Source: Nocardia vinacea NBRC 16497
Lineage (GTDB): Bacteria; Actinomycetota; Actinomycetes; Mycobacteriales; Mycobacteriaceae
Reading direction: 5' to 3'
Assembly (NCBI RefSeq): GCF_000308835.1
Contig: NZ_BAGN01000101.1
Span: 1 to 64,000, forward strand
Length of the DNA stretch: 64,000 nucleotides
The notes beneath the pieces were generated by a model. That model saw only the letters and a list, made by a program, of their open reading frames with translations, searched no databases and was not told the origin of the DNA. The translations under genes and the position numbers were made by a program. This document shows positions 1 through 8,744 of this stretch, piece by piece. The first letter of the stretch is position 1; every line of letters starts with the position of its first letter.

Positions 1-1670
1 GCAAGGCCCCGGAGACCGCGCTGATCGTCGTGGATGATGACAATCGGTCGCATACCGTGTCGAGCACCGAGCTGCGCAGGCAGGTCGCAGCCCTGGCCGC
101 GGTGCTGCGGTCGATGGGCGTGCTGCCCGGTGACCGTGTGGCCGCGGTACTGCCCAACCGATCCGAGGCCGTGGTCGGACTGCTCGCCAGTGCGGCGGTC
201 GGCGCCATCTGGTCGGTCTGCTCGCCGGAATTCGGCACGAACGCGATTGTCTCCCGCTTCGCCCAACTGGGCCCGCGGGTACTCATCGCCGCGGACGGCT
301 ATCGGCACGGCGGGCGCGAGCACGACCGGACCGCCGAAATGATCGAGGTGGCAGCCCAACTGCCGGATCTCGAGCAGGTGATCTGGGTGGATCGCCTGCG
401 TCCGGGGGATCGGCCCGCCATCGACGTTCCGGTGCACACCTGGGATGACGTTACCGGCGGAGACCTCGAACTCGAATTCACCGACCTGCCGTTCGAGCAC
501 CCGCTGTGGGTGCTGTTCTCCTCCGGCACAACCGGAATCCCCAAGGGCATAGTGCACAGCCACGGCGGCGTGCTGCTCGAGCATCTGAAGATGCTGCGCA
601 TCCACAGTGATGTGCGGGCGGGCGATCGCTACATGAATGTCGCCAGCACGGCCTGGGTGGTCTGGAACATGCTGGTCTCCGGCCTCGGCGTCGGCGCGAC
701 AGTGGTCCTGCTCGACGGCAGTCCGATCCGGCCCGAACTGGGCCGCGTGTGGCAGGTCGCGGCCGAACATGACGTCGACGTCATGGGACTCAGCGCCGGC
801 TACATACATGCCTGCCTGAAGGCGGGGGTGAAGCCGCCGCAGACCCGGTTGCGCACCCTGCAGGTGACCGGATCACCGCTGGCGGAAGCCGGATTCGATT
901 GGGTCTACGCGCATTTCGACGATATGTGGCTTTCTTCGATGAGCGGTGGCACCGACATCTGTTCCATCTTCGTCGGCGGCGTTCCGGAACTACCGGTTCG
1001 CAAGCCGCGGTTGCAGGCCCCGGCGCTCGGTGTCGCGGTCGCGGCCTGGGACAGTGACGGCAATCCGGTTGTCGGGGAGCAGGGCGAACTGGTCGTCACC
1101 AAGCCGATGCCGTCCATGCCGCTGCGATTCTGGAACGACCCGGACAACAGGCGTTACCGGGACAGCTATTTCGAGATGTTCCCCGGCATCTGGCGGCACG
1201 GCGACTTCATCGAATTCGATGCCGACGGTAGTTCGGTGATCCACGGCCGTTCGGATTCCACGTTGAACCGTCAGGGCATCCGGATCGGATCGGCGGAGAT
1301 CTATCGTGTCGTCGAGGATTTCCCCGAGGTACGCGAATCCCTGGTGGTAGGGGCCGAACTCGGCGCCGACGACTACTACATGGTGTTGTTCGTGGCGGTG
1401 ATCGAGGGTGTGGATCTCGACGCGCTGCCGCCCCGGATCGCCGAAGCTCTGCGCACCTTGCTGTCGCCGCGGCATGTACCCGATGACATCGTGTTCATGC
1501 GCGCCATCCCACATACGCGGACCGGAAAGAAGCTGGAGGTCCCGGTCAAGCGCATGCTCCAAGGTGCCGCTCTGACGGATGTCGTCGATCTGGGGGCGGT
1601 GGACGACAGCGACCTACTCCGGGAATACGAAGACTTTGCACATAACCGACAGACTGTGAGGACAGCATGA
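1..1670 (+). CDS. Acetoacetyl-CoA synthetase, 5'-truncated by window edge
   Basis: Adenylate-forming enzyme predicted to convert acetoacetate, ATP and CoA to acetoacetyl-CoA in the cytosol. The reading frame is already open at base 3, so the N-terminus (about 100 residues in this family) lies outside the window; the internal GTG at 30 is not the true start. Visible are the AMP-binding loop FSSGTTGIPKG (about 500-550), the SGGTD motif (about 940) and the C-terminal TRTGKKLEVPVKR block that carries the catalytic lysine and is typical of acetoacetyl-CoA rather than acetyl-CoA synthetases. It overlaps the next gene by ATGA. A hydrolase releasing acetoacetate followed by its activation would be a coherent pair, but this is inference. 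Confidence 0.9.
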   Translation, partial: KAPETALIVVDDDNRSHTVSSTELRRQVAALAAVLRSMGVLPGDRVAAVLPNRSEAVVGLLASAAVGAIWSVCSPEFGTNAIVSRFAQLGPRVLIAADGYRHGGREHDRTAEMIEVAAQLPDLEQVIWVDRLRPGDRPAIDVPVHTWDDVTGGDLELEFTDLPFEHPLWVLFSSGTTGIPKGIVHSHGGVLLEHLKMLRIHSDVRAGDRYMNVASTAWVVWNMLVSGLGVGATVVLLDGSPIRPELGRVWQVAAEHDVDVMGLSAGYIHACLKAGVKPPQTRLRTLQVTGSPLAEAGFDWVYAHFDDMWLSSMSGGTDICSIFVGGVPELPVRKPRLQAPALGVAVAAWDSDGNPVVGEQGELVVTKPMPSMPLRFWNDPDNRRYRDSYFEMFPGIWRHGDFIEFDADGSSVIHGRSDSTLNRQGIRIGSAEIYRVVEDFPEVRESLVVGAELGADDYYMVLFVAVIEGVDLDALPPRIAEALRTLLSPRHVPDDIVFMRAIPHTRTGKKLEVPVKRMLQGAALTDVVDLGAVDDSDLLREYEDFAHNRQTVRTA

Positions 1671-2638
1671 GTGATGACGTCAGCTTCCACGTCGGCACCT
1701 TCGCCGACGGAGATGAGGCGCCGTATCCGGGAATCGTCGTGGCCGGGCGTACCTACGACACGCGGACCGTCCTGCCGCACGCGTCGACGTCCGCGCTGCT
1801 CCGCGACTGGGAGTCTGTCCTCCCGTCGTTGCAGGATCTCGCGAATACAGTGACCGGCGACGGCCGACCCGTCGAGGAGTTACGCGTACTCGCGCCGGTG
1901 CAGCAGCCGGGCCAGATCTTTGCGGCGGGCGCTAACTACCGTGAGCACATCATCCAGATCACGGTCGCCCACCGCATCGGAACCCCCGGCGCGTCCGAGG
2001 CGGAACTGCGTGAGCAGGCGGCCCGTGAAACCGACGAACGCGCCGCTAATGGTGACCCCTATGTCTGGGTCGGCGTGCCGTCATCGATCAGCGGTCCCTA
2101 TGACGACGTGATCCTGCCGTCCGTGGGCGAAAACCATGACTGGGAACTGGAACTCGGTGTGATCATCGGACGCCGGACTCGCGATGTCGGCGTGGAAGAG
2201 GCCCTCGACGCGGTCGCCGGATACACCATCTGCAATGACCTGACCACGCGGAGTCTGGTGCCCCGCGACGATATCCCGATGATGGGCACCGACTGGATGC
2301 GGGCGAAGAACGCGCCCACCTTCTATCCGACCGGGCCGTATCTCACGCCGGCGAAATTCGTGTCGGACCCGCTCGATCTGGAGATCACCCTGCACCTCAA
2401 CGGTGATCTGATGCAGAAGGGCTCGACCAGCGACATGCTGTTCGGCCCCGCGCAGCTGATCGCCTATATCTCCCGCTACACCACGCTCGAACCGGGTGAC
2501 ATGGTCATCACCGGTTCACCCGCGGGCAACGGCTCACACCACGAGCGTTTCCTGCGTGCGGGTGACGTGATGGAAGCCGAGATCACCGGCCTCGGAAAGC
2601 AGCGCACTGTCTGCCGATCGGCCTCCACCCGGGGCTGA
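1667..2638 (+). CDS. Fumarylacetoacetate hydrolase (FAH) family protein
   Basis: A 323-residue FAH-fold protein that should hydrolyse or isomerise a 2,4-diketo or 2-hydroxydienoate acid from ring cleavage. The metal-site signature is visible: the acidic stretch around WELELGVIIG (about residue 160), then AGYTICNDLTTR and a C-terminal PGDMVITGSPAGNG block. Its ATG overlaps the stop of the acetoacetyl-CoA synthetase gene, so the two are translationally coupled. Members range from true FAH to homoprotocatechuate-pathway isomerases, so the substrate is open. If it is a true FAH, its product acetoacetate is the substrate of the upstream gene. Confidence 0.88.
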   Translation: MSDDVSFHVGTFADGDEAPYPGIVVAGRTYDTRTVLPHASTSALLRDWESVLPSLQDLANTVTGDGRPVEELRVLAPVQQPGQIFAAGANYREHIIQITVAHRIGTPGASEAELREQAARETDERAANGDPYVWVGVPSSISGPYDDVILPSVGENHDWELELGVIIGRRTRDVGVEEALDAVAGYTICNDLTTRSLVPRDDIPMMGTDWMRAKNAPTFYPTGPYLTPAKFVSDPLDLEITLHLNGDLMQKGSTSDMLFGPAQLIAYISRYTTLEPGDMVITGSPAGNGSHHERFLRAGDVMEAEITGLGKQRTVCRSASTRG

Positions 2639-2652
2639 TCGGAGGCGAGCGC

Positions 2653-2695
2653 ACCGAGTGCCCGACCGTGCTACCACCGCGGTCGGGCACTCGGT
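2653..2695. terminator. Bidirectional hairpin terminator
   Basis: Perfect 16-bp inverted repeat (arms 2653-2668 and 2680-2695, core GTGCCCGACCG) with an 11-base loop. It sits between the convergent FAH-family and SDR genes, so it probably ends transcription from both sides. No clear U-tract, which is common in GC-rich actinobacteria. Confidence 0.75.
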
Positions 2696-2773
2696 CGGTG
2701 CCGCCGGGGCAACCAGTGCCCGGCCCCCGGCGGCACCGAATCCTCCAGTGCCGCAACCGAACAGAACGGTTGG

Positions 2774-3598
2774 TCAGGCGGTGCTGCCACCGTCGGCGAG
2801 CAGCGTGCTACCTGTCATGAACGCTGACAGATCCGACGCGCAGAAGAGGGCGACGCGGGCGATGTCGTCGGGAACACCGAGACGGCCGATCGGGCTGTTC
2901 AGCATCAGGCTGGTCTTCCGGACATCCGTGGTGTCGGCGGTGTCGGTCCTTGCCGCCGCGGCCGCCAGCATATTGCCTTCTGTGGGGACATAGCTCGGCG
3001 CGACACCGAGTACGCGAATGCCCAGCGGTGCGAGTTCGAGGGACAGCTCGCGCGTGAGACCGCGAGCGGCGTGCTTCGATCCTACGTACGCGGCCAAACC
3101 CGGTGCGCTGCCACGGAATCCGGCTGTCGAGATGATGTTGACGATGACACCGCCCGTCGCCGCGTCCGACATGCGCCGGGCCGCCTCGCGCGCGCTGACG
3201 AAGACGCCGCGCGCGTTGACGGCGAATACCTGATCCCAGGTCTCGTCGCTCATCTCGAGGACGGAAACGTTCGGGAAGACGCCGGCATTGTTCACCCAGA
3301 TGTCCAGGCCGCCGAGATCGGCGACGGCGAGGTCGGCCGCCGCGGCGACGGAGGCCGAGTCGGTGACGTCCATGGCGGTGCCGATCACACGGACGCCGTG
3401 CTGTTCGGCGAGTTCCTTGGCGGCGGCCACCGCCAGTGCTGCGTCGATATCTCCGATCAGCACGTCGGCGCCGGCTTCGGCCAGGCGCGATGCGATCGCC
3501 CGACCGAGACCGCGCCCGCCTCCGGTTACGACCGCGCGCCGGCCCCGCAGGGAAATGAGTTCGGCGAGGGATTTGCTCGATACATCGGCAGTGGACAT
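2774..3598 (-). CDS. SDR family NAD(P)-dependent oxidoreductase
   Basis: Classical short-chain dehydrogenase of 274 residues. It shows the dinucleotide motif TGGGRGLG near residue 25, NNAG, and the catalytic Tyr and Lys in YVGSK. The ATG at 3598 is chosen because AGGAGGAG lies just upstream (3603-3610); an in-frame upstream extension has no Shine-Dalgarno. It is divergent from a TetR gene and convergent with the FAH-family gene across a shared terminator, so it is probably the TetR target. Substrate unknown. Confidence 0.88.
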   Translation of the reverse strand: MSTADVSSKSLAELISLRGRRAVVTGGGRGLGRAIASRLAEAGADVLIGDIDAALAVAAAKELAEQHGVRVIGTAMDVTDSASVAAAADLAVADLGGLDIWVNNAGVFPNVSVLEMSDETWDQVFAVNARGVFVSAREAARRMSDAATGGVIVNIISTAGFRGSAPGLAAYVGSKHAARGLTRELSLELAPLGIRVLGVAPSYVPTEGNMLAAAAARTDTADTTDVRKTSLMLNSPIGRLGVPDDIARVALFCASDLSAFMTGSTLLADGGSTA

Positions 3599-3633
3599 GA
3601 ATCTCCTCCTGAAATGACCAGTTAAAAGTAACC

Positions 3634-3647
3634 ATTGTGGTAACAAT
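3634..3647. promoter_or_regulatory. Putative TetR operator
   Basis: ATTGT-GGTA-ACAAT dyad in the 111-base divergent promoter region between the SDR and TetR genes. Direct GTAAC copies overlap it. Its position fits an operator for the adjacent TetR protein; binding is inferred. Confidence 0.45.
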
Positions 3648-3709
3648 TAGCAAGGTTAGGATCGGAGTCGAGCGAAAGACCGTGCCGCCCACCACTCCAA
3701 AGGACGTTC

Positions 3710-4369
3710 GTGAACCCATCCGTGCCGCCCAAGGAACCGCGAAAACGTCGCCGGGGCCCGAACGCATCCACGCCCGCCCGGCGCGTACAGATCGTCCGTG
3801 CTGCCTTGGAGAGCTTCGCCCAGCACGGTTACGAGAGGGCGTCACTGCGCGACATCGCCGAGCGGGCGGGTTTGACGCACGCGGCGTTGCTGCGCCACTT
3901 CTCCGGCAAGGACGAGCTGCTCCTGGCCGCACTCGCCCAGCGAGAAGCCGATGAGGAGCAGCTCGCCGAGCAGATTCTCCAAGCCGGCGCGGCTGCGGAA
4001 ACAGTTCTGAGCGAGGTCCTTCGTGGCGAGTTCGCCGACCCCGCCTACCAGCGCAACTGGATGGCACTGGCGATCGCGGCAACCGATCCCGCACATCCCG
4101 CGCACGAGTTCTTCATCGGCCGCCGCGAGCGCATGCGAACTCGTTTCAGTAGCAGCGCTCTACCCATGTCGACGAGCAGCGCGTACTTGTCGGCGGATGA
4201 GAAGGTGACTCTCGTGCTGGCGGTGATGGATGGCCTGCGCATCCAATCCCTGCTCGATCCGTCTCGGGAAACCCTCGGACTGCTCGAGGTGATCATGAAA
4301 CTTGTCGTAACGCCCCGGGATCCGAAAAGGGCGGGGGCAGCTGGAAATTCGCTGCCTCCCGCCCGCTGA
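3710..4369 (+). CDS. TetR/AcrR family transcriptional regulator
   Basis: A 219-residue regulator with a basic N-terminus and a TetR helix-turn-helix at about residues 22-68 (LRDIAERAGLTHAALLRHFSGKDELL), followed by an all-helical ligand domain. The GTG start has AAAGGA six bases upstream. It is divergent from the SDR gene with an operator-like dyad between them, so auto-repression and control of the SDR gene are likely. Its 3' end nearly abuts the converging dioxygenase gene. Ligand unknown. Confidence 0.85.
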   Translation: MNPSVPPKEPRKRRRGPNASTPARRVQIVRAALESFAQHGYERASLRDIAERAGLTHAALLRHFSGKDELLLAALAQREADEEQLAEQILQAGAAAETVLSEVLRGEFADPAYQRNWMALAIAATDPAHPAHEFFIGRRERMRTRFSSSALPMSTSSAYLSADEKVTLVLAVMDGLRIQSLLDPSRETLGLLEVIMKLVVTPRDPKRAGAAGNSLPPAR

Positions 4370-4382
4370 CCCGCCCGATATC

Positions 4383-5321
4383 TCACATGGGCGGTGCGAC
4401 GAACTGGCCCTTGTCGGGGTCGTTGAACATCTGCTTGCTGATCCACTCGTCCGCGGTCTCCGCGATGCCCCACATATCGGAGGTCGCCGGATCGGAGACG
4501 TCGTAGATGCTGGGGTGCCAGGTGTCCTCGTCGATGGTGGCGAGCTCGGTCGTGTACTCCATGGTGTTGCCGTTGGGGTCGTGGAAGTAGGTGAATGTAT
4601 TGTCACCGGCGCGGTGCCGACCGGGGCCCCAGATCTTGGGGATTCCAGCGCGCATGAGACGGCCGCTGCCGTACAGGTATTCGTCGAGTCCACGCAGTTC
4701 GAAAGAGACATGGTTCAGCGAGGTGTGCGGACCGCGGGAGATTGCGATGCTGTGGTGCTGGTCGCTGCAGCGCAGGAACCAGAACAGACCACCTATCCGG
4801 GGATGGGTATTCGTGTCGGACAGCCGGAAGTTCAAGTGCTTCTCGTACCACGCCGTCATCTTCTCCGGCTCAGGCGAATTGAACACCACGTGCGACAGGC
4901 GCACGGGGATATCTTCCTTCTCCTCGATCTTGCGATGCTTGCGAGTCTCCACATCGGAAGACACCTCGATGGTCCGGCCCTCGAGGTCGAAGAACCGGAA
5001 ACCATAACCGCCACCGGGGGTTTGGAGGACATCCGGCTCATTGATCAGCTGAACCCCCTCGCTGCCGAGACGGGCAGCGAGCCCATCGACGGCCTCGCGG
5101 TCGGCCGCACCGAGCGAGATCAGGTCGAGCCGCTTCTCCGCTGCCTTCCGGACGCGCACGATGTACTGCTCGGGCGAGCCTTCCGCGGCGAAGTACTGGA
5201 CGTCCCGCTCGCCACCCGTGGTGGCCAAACCCCAGTGTTCGGTATAGAACTCGACCTGTTTCTCGTAGTCGGGCACGGCGATGTCGACGTGACGCAGATG
5301 GGTGATCGGACTGAACGACAT
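4383..5321 (-). CDS. VOC family extradiol ring-cleavage dioxygenase
   Basis: A 312-residue type I extradiol dioxygenase with two glyoxalase/VOC modules (about 8-120 and 141-270). The Fe(II) triad is readable: His144 (LSHVVF), His204 (LNHVSF) and Glu255 (NTMEYT), so the protein looks catalytically competent. It should insert O2 next to a catechol-type diol. It lies 41 bases downstream of the aromatic monooxygenase on the same strand, the expected order of hydroxylation then ring opening. A good Shine-Dalgarno (AAGGAGGAAAG) precedes the ATG. Substrate unknown. Confidence 0.88.
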   Translation of the reverse strand: MSFSPITHLRHVDIAVPDYEKQVEFYTEHWGLATTGGERDVQYFAAEGSPEQYIVRVRKAAEKRLDLISLGAADREAVDGLAARLGSEGVQLINEPDVLQTPGGGYGFRFFDLEGRTIEVSSDVETRKHRKIEEKEDIPVRLSHVVFNSPEPEKMTAWYEKHLNFRLSDTNTHPRIGGLFWFLRCSDQHHSIAISRGPHTSLNHVSFELRGLDEYLYGSGRLMRAGIPKIWGPGRHRAGDNTFTYFHDPNGNTMEYTTELATIDEDTWHPSIYDVSDPATSDMWGIAETADEWISKQMFNDPDKGQFVAPPM

Positions 5322-5362
5322 GGTCTTTCCTCCTTCGAAATTCTGTCTGTCGGCGGTGCCTG

Positions 5363-6883
5363 CTATGAGGCCACTACGGGCGCGGCGGGCACTCGCGGCG
5401 CCGCGGCGAGCGCGGGGACCATGGTGAGCAGTTCCGCCAATTCCGGTGCTGTACCGGCGGTGCCGAGCACATAGCGGTCCGGCCGCACGATGACGGCCTT
5501 CGAGTCGACCGCGGCGAGGAGCTCGCGGACCTGTTCCGGGGCGGTCAGAACCAAGACCTCAGGATTGGTCTCGACTTCGATTCGCTTGTCCTCGGGGAGT
5601 CCGGCGAACAGTTCGGGAGTGGTCGCGACGAGGAAGTGTGCGCCCACGATGTCGTCGAGGCGAGTCCCGTCGGCCAGCATCGGCTGCCTCGAGAGGTATC
5701 CCGCATTCGGATCGTCGGGACCCGTGTGTAGTCCCGGGCCGAGCGCCGGAATCGGCGGATACACGTCCTGGGGATGGCTGCGGATGTGTGCGTCACGACC
5801 GGCCGCCGTCGCAGGGTCGGTCGTCTGGACCAGGTGCGCCATGGTGGCGGCCTTCTCCACCCAGTAGCGGGCATGTGGTAGCCGTTCGCTCTGGTAGGTG
5901 TCGAGCAGTTCCGGCTGGGCGGCGCCGCGGGTCACCGCCTTCAGCTTCCAGACCAGGTTGGCGACATCGCGCATACCCGCGCAGAGGCCCTGACCGAACA
6001 ATGGCGGCGCCTGATGGGCGGCGTCGCCCGCGAGAAAGGTGTTTCCGACGCGCCACCGCTCGGCGACCCGAGCACGGAAGGTGTAGATGGCGATCCGGTC
6101 GGGCTCGAAATTGGTGACCGGCAGTACGCCGCGGCTGATGCGCTCGATGGCCGGACGGGTCACGATCTCCTCGTGGTCGTCGCCTGGCATGACCTTGAAT
6201 TCCATCCGGACGCGTTCACCGGGCAGTCGGATCCATAGTCCCGGCCGGGAATGGTGTCCGAGGAAAGCCATCGTGCCGGGCAGGCCCGGGCTGTCGCGCA
6301 GCAGCCCGTCGACGACCAGCCACGGGTCGTCGGAACCCAGTTTCTCGGTCTCGATGCCGAGGTGGCGCCGGACCGGAGAGTTGGCGCCGTCACACGCGAT
6401 CACCCAGCGGGCGGTGATGAAATCTGTTGCGCCATCGGCATTCTGGACTCGGCATCGGACACCGTCGGTGTCCTGCGTGAGGTCGAGGAGCGTGGCACCC
6501 GTACGCAGTCGTACGTTCGGGTTCCGCACGAGTTCGCCACGCAGCAGCGCCTCCATATCGGGCTGATGGAACATCAGATCGTCATGCCAGGCCTGGGCGC
6601 CGAATTGACCGGTGGGAAGTTCGAAGAGGGTCTCACCCTCCTCGTTCTCCATGCGGAATTCGGTCATCGGCTCACAGAGCGCGGCGGCCTGCTCACCGAT
6701 TCCCAACGCCTGCAGGGTCCGCAGTGTTTCGCCGTCGAAATGCACGGCGCGGGCATGCGGCCAGGCCGTGGTTCCGCGTTCGATTCCGATTGCGGAGATG
6801 CCCGCCCGTCCCAGCAGGGCGAGAGCGGTTGCTCCCACCGGCCCGCAACCGATGACAGCAACTTCGTAGTCGTACGACACCAT
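5363..6883 (-). CDS. FAD-dependent aromatic monooxygenase (MhpA-like)
   Basis: Group A flavoprotein hydroxylase, about 506 residues. It shows the Rossmann motif GCGPVGA near the N-terminus, the DG motif (CDGANSPVRRHLG) that contacts FAD and NAD(P)H, and the GD motif in LAGDAAHQAPPLFGQG. The C-terminal thioredoxin-like region is present but degenerate, as in many relatives. It resembles 3-(3-hydroxyphenyl)propionate hydroxylases and probably ortho-hydroxylates a phenolic substrate for the dioxygenase encoded next. Possible starts are GTG 6886, ATG 6883 and GTG 6880; GGGAG lies directly upstream, so the exact start is uncertain. An operator-like site abuts the start region. Confidence 0.88.
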   Translation of the reverse strand: MVSYDYEVAVIGCGPVGATALALLGRAGISAIGIERGTTAWPHARAVHFDGETLRTLQALGIGEQAAALCEPMTEFRMENEEGETLFELPTGQFGAQAWHDDLMFHQPDMEALLRGELVRNPNVRLRTGATLLDLTQDTDGVRCRVQNADGATDFITARWVIACDGANSPVRRHLGIETEKLGSDDPWLVVDGLLRDSPGLPGTMAFLGHHSRPGLWIRLPGERVRMEFKVMPGDDHEEIVTRPAIERISRGVLPVTNFEPDRIAIYTFRARVAERWRVGNTFLAGDAAHQAPPLFGQGLCAGMRDVANLVWKLKAVTRGAAQPELLDTYQSERLPHARYWVEKAATMAHLVQTTDPATAAGRDAHIRSHPQDVYPPIPALGPGLHTGPDDPNAGYLSRQPMLADGTRLDDIVGAHFLVATTPELFAGLPEDKRIEVETNPEVLVLTAPEQVRELLAAVDSKAVIVRPDRYVLGTAGTAPELAELLTMVPALAAAPRVPAAPVVAS

Positions 6884-6895
6884 CACTCCCTTGTG

Positions 6896-6917
6896 TACTA
6901 AACGTATCGTATCGAAT
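6896..6917. promoter_or_regulatory. Operator-like site 1 of a three-site set
   Basis: The plus strand carries TACTAAACGTATCGTATC followed by GAAT. It matches the site at 9543-9564 (minus strand) at 20 of 22 positions and the site at 8338-8358 closely. It lies immediately upstream of the monooxygenase start. Likely bound by the FCD GntR protein encoded at 8745-9455. Confidence 0.6.
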
Positions 6918-6987
6918 CACAACTGTACGTCGGTGCGGCGCGGATCACAATCCCTTGGTGCTGATCAGAATTTGCGCAGGTCGCGGG

Positions 6988-7428
6988 CTATGGCCCCGCG
7001 CTACGTTCGCCCAGCAGGCTGCCGCGTGCGCGGAACTCGGCGACGACCTCGTCGTCGCGCCGGATGGTCACGTCGCAGATCATCGTCCGCCCGGCGCGGG
7101 AGCGGACGGCCGCCTCGGCGGTCAGCACGTCACCGAGATATGCCGGGCGCAGGAACTGGACGTCGGCGGCCGCCGTAACTGCAGCAGGTCCGAAACTGTT
7201 TGCCGCACAAGCGAATACGGTGTCAGCCAGGGTGAACACCAGGCCGCCGTGCAGGATCCTGTGTCCGTTGACCATGTCCGGCCGGACCGGCATGCGCGCC
7301 AGCGCACTGCCTCGATCGGCGGCCAGCACCTCGATGCCGAGCATTCTCGACACCTGATCGGTGTCCAGGAGCGCGCGCACCGCGTCGGCTACGCGGCCGT
7401 TGTCGATGTCGTCGACGGCAGCGTTCAC
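6988..7428 (-). CDS. PaaI family (hotdog-fold) thioesterase
   Basis: A 146-residue hotdog protein resembling PaaI-type aryl-acyl-CoA thioesterases, which release CoA from dead-end or product thioesters. The signature GHRILHGGLVFTLADT, with the conserved HGG, is near residue 57, followed by a DVQFLRPAYLGD strand. The GTG start overlaps the upstream gene stop as GTGA, so the two are coupled. The link to aromatic catabolism comes from context. Confidence 0.85.
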   Translation of the reverse strand: MNAAVDDIDNGRVADAVRALLDTDQVSRMLGIEVLAADRGSALARMPVRPDMVNGHRILHGGLVFTLADTVFACAANSFGPAAVTAAADVQFLRPAYLGDVLTAEAAVRSRAGRTMICDVTIRRDDEVVAEFRARGSLLGERSAGP

Positions 7429-8291
7429 CCGGGCACCCCCGCGGCCAGGGGGGCGGGCTCGAAAAGCTCACCGGCTCCGGGTGCGCCGGGTGGCATCATG
7501 TCTAGTTCGGCGCGGATCGAGTAGAGACGCCGCAGGCCGGAGGGCGCAGGTGTGAGGGAATCCGGGGTGGCGCGCAGGCTCGTCCGGGCGGAGGGCTCGG
7601 TATAGCCGCCCCGAATCAGAACATCGACCGCGTGCGCGCTCTCGGCTGTGGCGAGCCACCGGCGCGCCTGGTCCAGGCAGGACAGGTAGCGGCTGATCGC
7701 TTCGGCAGACGCCATCCCGGCTGGTCCGGCCACTAGTCCCTGCCCCGGATAGTCTGGCAGTTCGTCGACGACTGCCAGTAGAACCGGCAACCCCTCCCGC
7801 CGGGCGAATTCGTCCAGGGGTGGGCCGAGCAGGGTCGCCGCGATATCGCCGGCGAGCAGCGCGTCGTAGCGTTCGCGGACCCCACCCACGGGGGTCAGGG
7901 TGTAGTCGCCGGGAGTGAGCCCGTGCGATCGCAGGCGGTGCCGGAGTACGACGGCGAATCCATTGTCGACCGCATCCACGCCCAGTTCGGCCCCGTGCAG
8001 CGATTCGATCGTGTCGAAGTCGCGGGCGCCCACCAGGTGCAGGGGTGTGGTCCGCTCGAGTTGTGCGAGCAGCCGAATCCCGGCTCCGGTGGCGTTCCAG
8101 ACGATCAGATTGTCGATGGCGGTCACAGCCAGGTCGCGCTCACCGGCGATGAGCTGGGCGCGCTGCTGCTCCGAGGAACGAGTGAGCGTGGTATCGATCT
8201 CAAGCTCTGCGCTCGCGAAAAAGCCGAGTTGGTCGGCCACGACGTACAGCGGTGGGGGAACGAACACCGACTGGCGCAGTCGAACGGTCAT
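7425..8291 (-). CDS. NMT1/SsuA-like binding-protein-fold protein without signal peptide
   Basis: A 288-residue protein with the periplasmic-binding-protein II fold of the sulfonate/NMT1 group (an opening strand into LYVVADQLGFF, and GELGVD-like lobes through residue 230). The ATG at 8291 follows AAGGAAAGG; it begins MTVRLRQSVF with no signal peptide or lipobox, and no permease or ATPase gene is nearby. It may therefore be a cytosolic enzyme of this fold, as in 4,5-dihydroxyphthalate decarboxylase, or a ligand-binding accessory, rather than an import component. Coupled to the thioesterase gene. The fold is fairly sure, the function is not. Confidence 0.7.
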   Translation of the reverse strand: MTVRLRQSVFVPPPLYVVADQLGFFASAELEIDTTLTRSSEQQRAQLIAGERDLAVTAIDNLIVWNATGAGIRLLAQLERTTPLHLVGARDFDTIESLHGAELGVDAVDNGFAVVLRHRLRSHGLTPGDYTLTPVGGVRERYDALLAGDIAATLLGPPLDEFARREGLPVLLAVVDELPDYPGQGLVAGPAGMASAEAISRYLSCLDQARRWLATAESAHAVDVLIRGGYTEPSARTSLRATPDSLTPAPSGLRRLYSIRAELDMMPPGAPGAGELFEPAPLAAGVPG

Positions 8292-8337
8292 GGGTGATCT
8301 GCCTTTCCTTGATCCGGGACTCTCACAGGATCGCGCA

Positions 8338-8358
8338 AATGAAACGGTACGTCTAGTA
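8338..8358. promoter_or_regulatory. Operator-like site 2 of a three-site set
   Basis: The minus strand reads TACTAGACGTACCGTTTC then ATT. It differs from site 1 at three of the first 18 positions. It lies 47 bases upstream of the binding-protein-fold gene, in the expected promoter zone. Confidence 0.5.
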
Positions 8359-8409
8359 CGCGACCGGTTGCTGTGGGTCACCGCGGAGCGGCGGTCGATC
8401 CTCGTTCGA

Positions 8410-8700
8410 TCAGCTGGAAAGCAAGGTGACCACGGTGTCGCTGGTCTGGTCACGGTGCCGGCGCAACGCCAGATCCGATGCGGCGAGGGTGAGTTCGGCT
8501 ATGGGGAGGGTGACCGAGGTGAGACCACCTGGCCATGCGTCGTACCACGGGTGCTGCCGGCAACGATGACGGCGGGGTCGTCGGGGATGCGAACGTGCTG
8601 GGCGCTCAGTTCGCGCGCCGACGAGGCTCAACGCCGCACTCGACAGGTAGATCGCGGTTGTTCGACTTCCAGACTCCGACAACTTCTTCATCCAGCTTTG
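8410..8700 (-). pseudogene. LacI-family regulator C-terminal remnant, frameshifted
   Basis: Reading the minus strand gives, in consecutive but different frames, pieces of a LacI-family effector domain. These are RTTAIYLSSAALSLVGA, then ELSAQHVRIPDDPAVIVAG, then GGLTSVTLPIAELTLAASDL, ending in a TGA at 8410. The order and spacing match the C-terminal third of LacI proteins, but at least two frame changes are needed and no DNA-binding domain is present. It looks like the relic of a regulator lost from this cluster, now between the GntR gene and the operon it probably controls. Confidence 0.6.
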
Positions 8701-8744
8701 CGCGCGAACGAGTACCACCATCAGATCGCCGTAGCCGCGCGGGT

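Noticed and set aside
2808..4094. 428-codon minus-strand frame across the SDR/TetR region
   Set aside because: Arg-rich shadow of the SDR gene and promoter; composition is typical of antisense frames in high-GC DNA.
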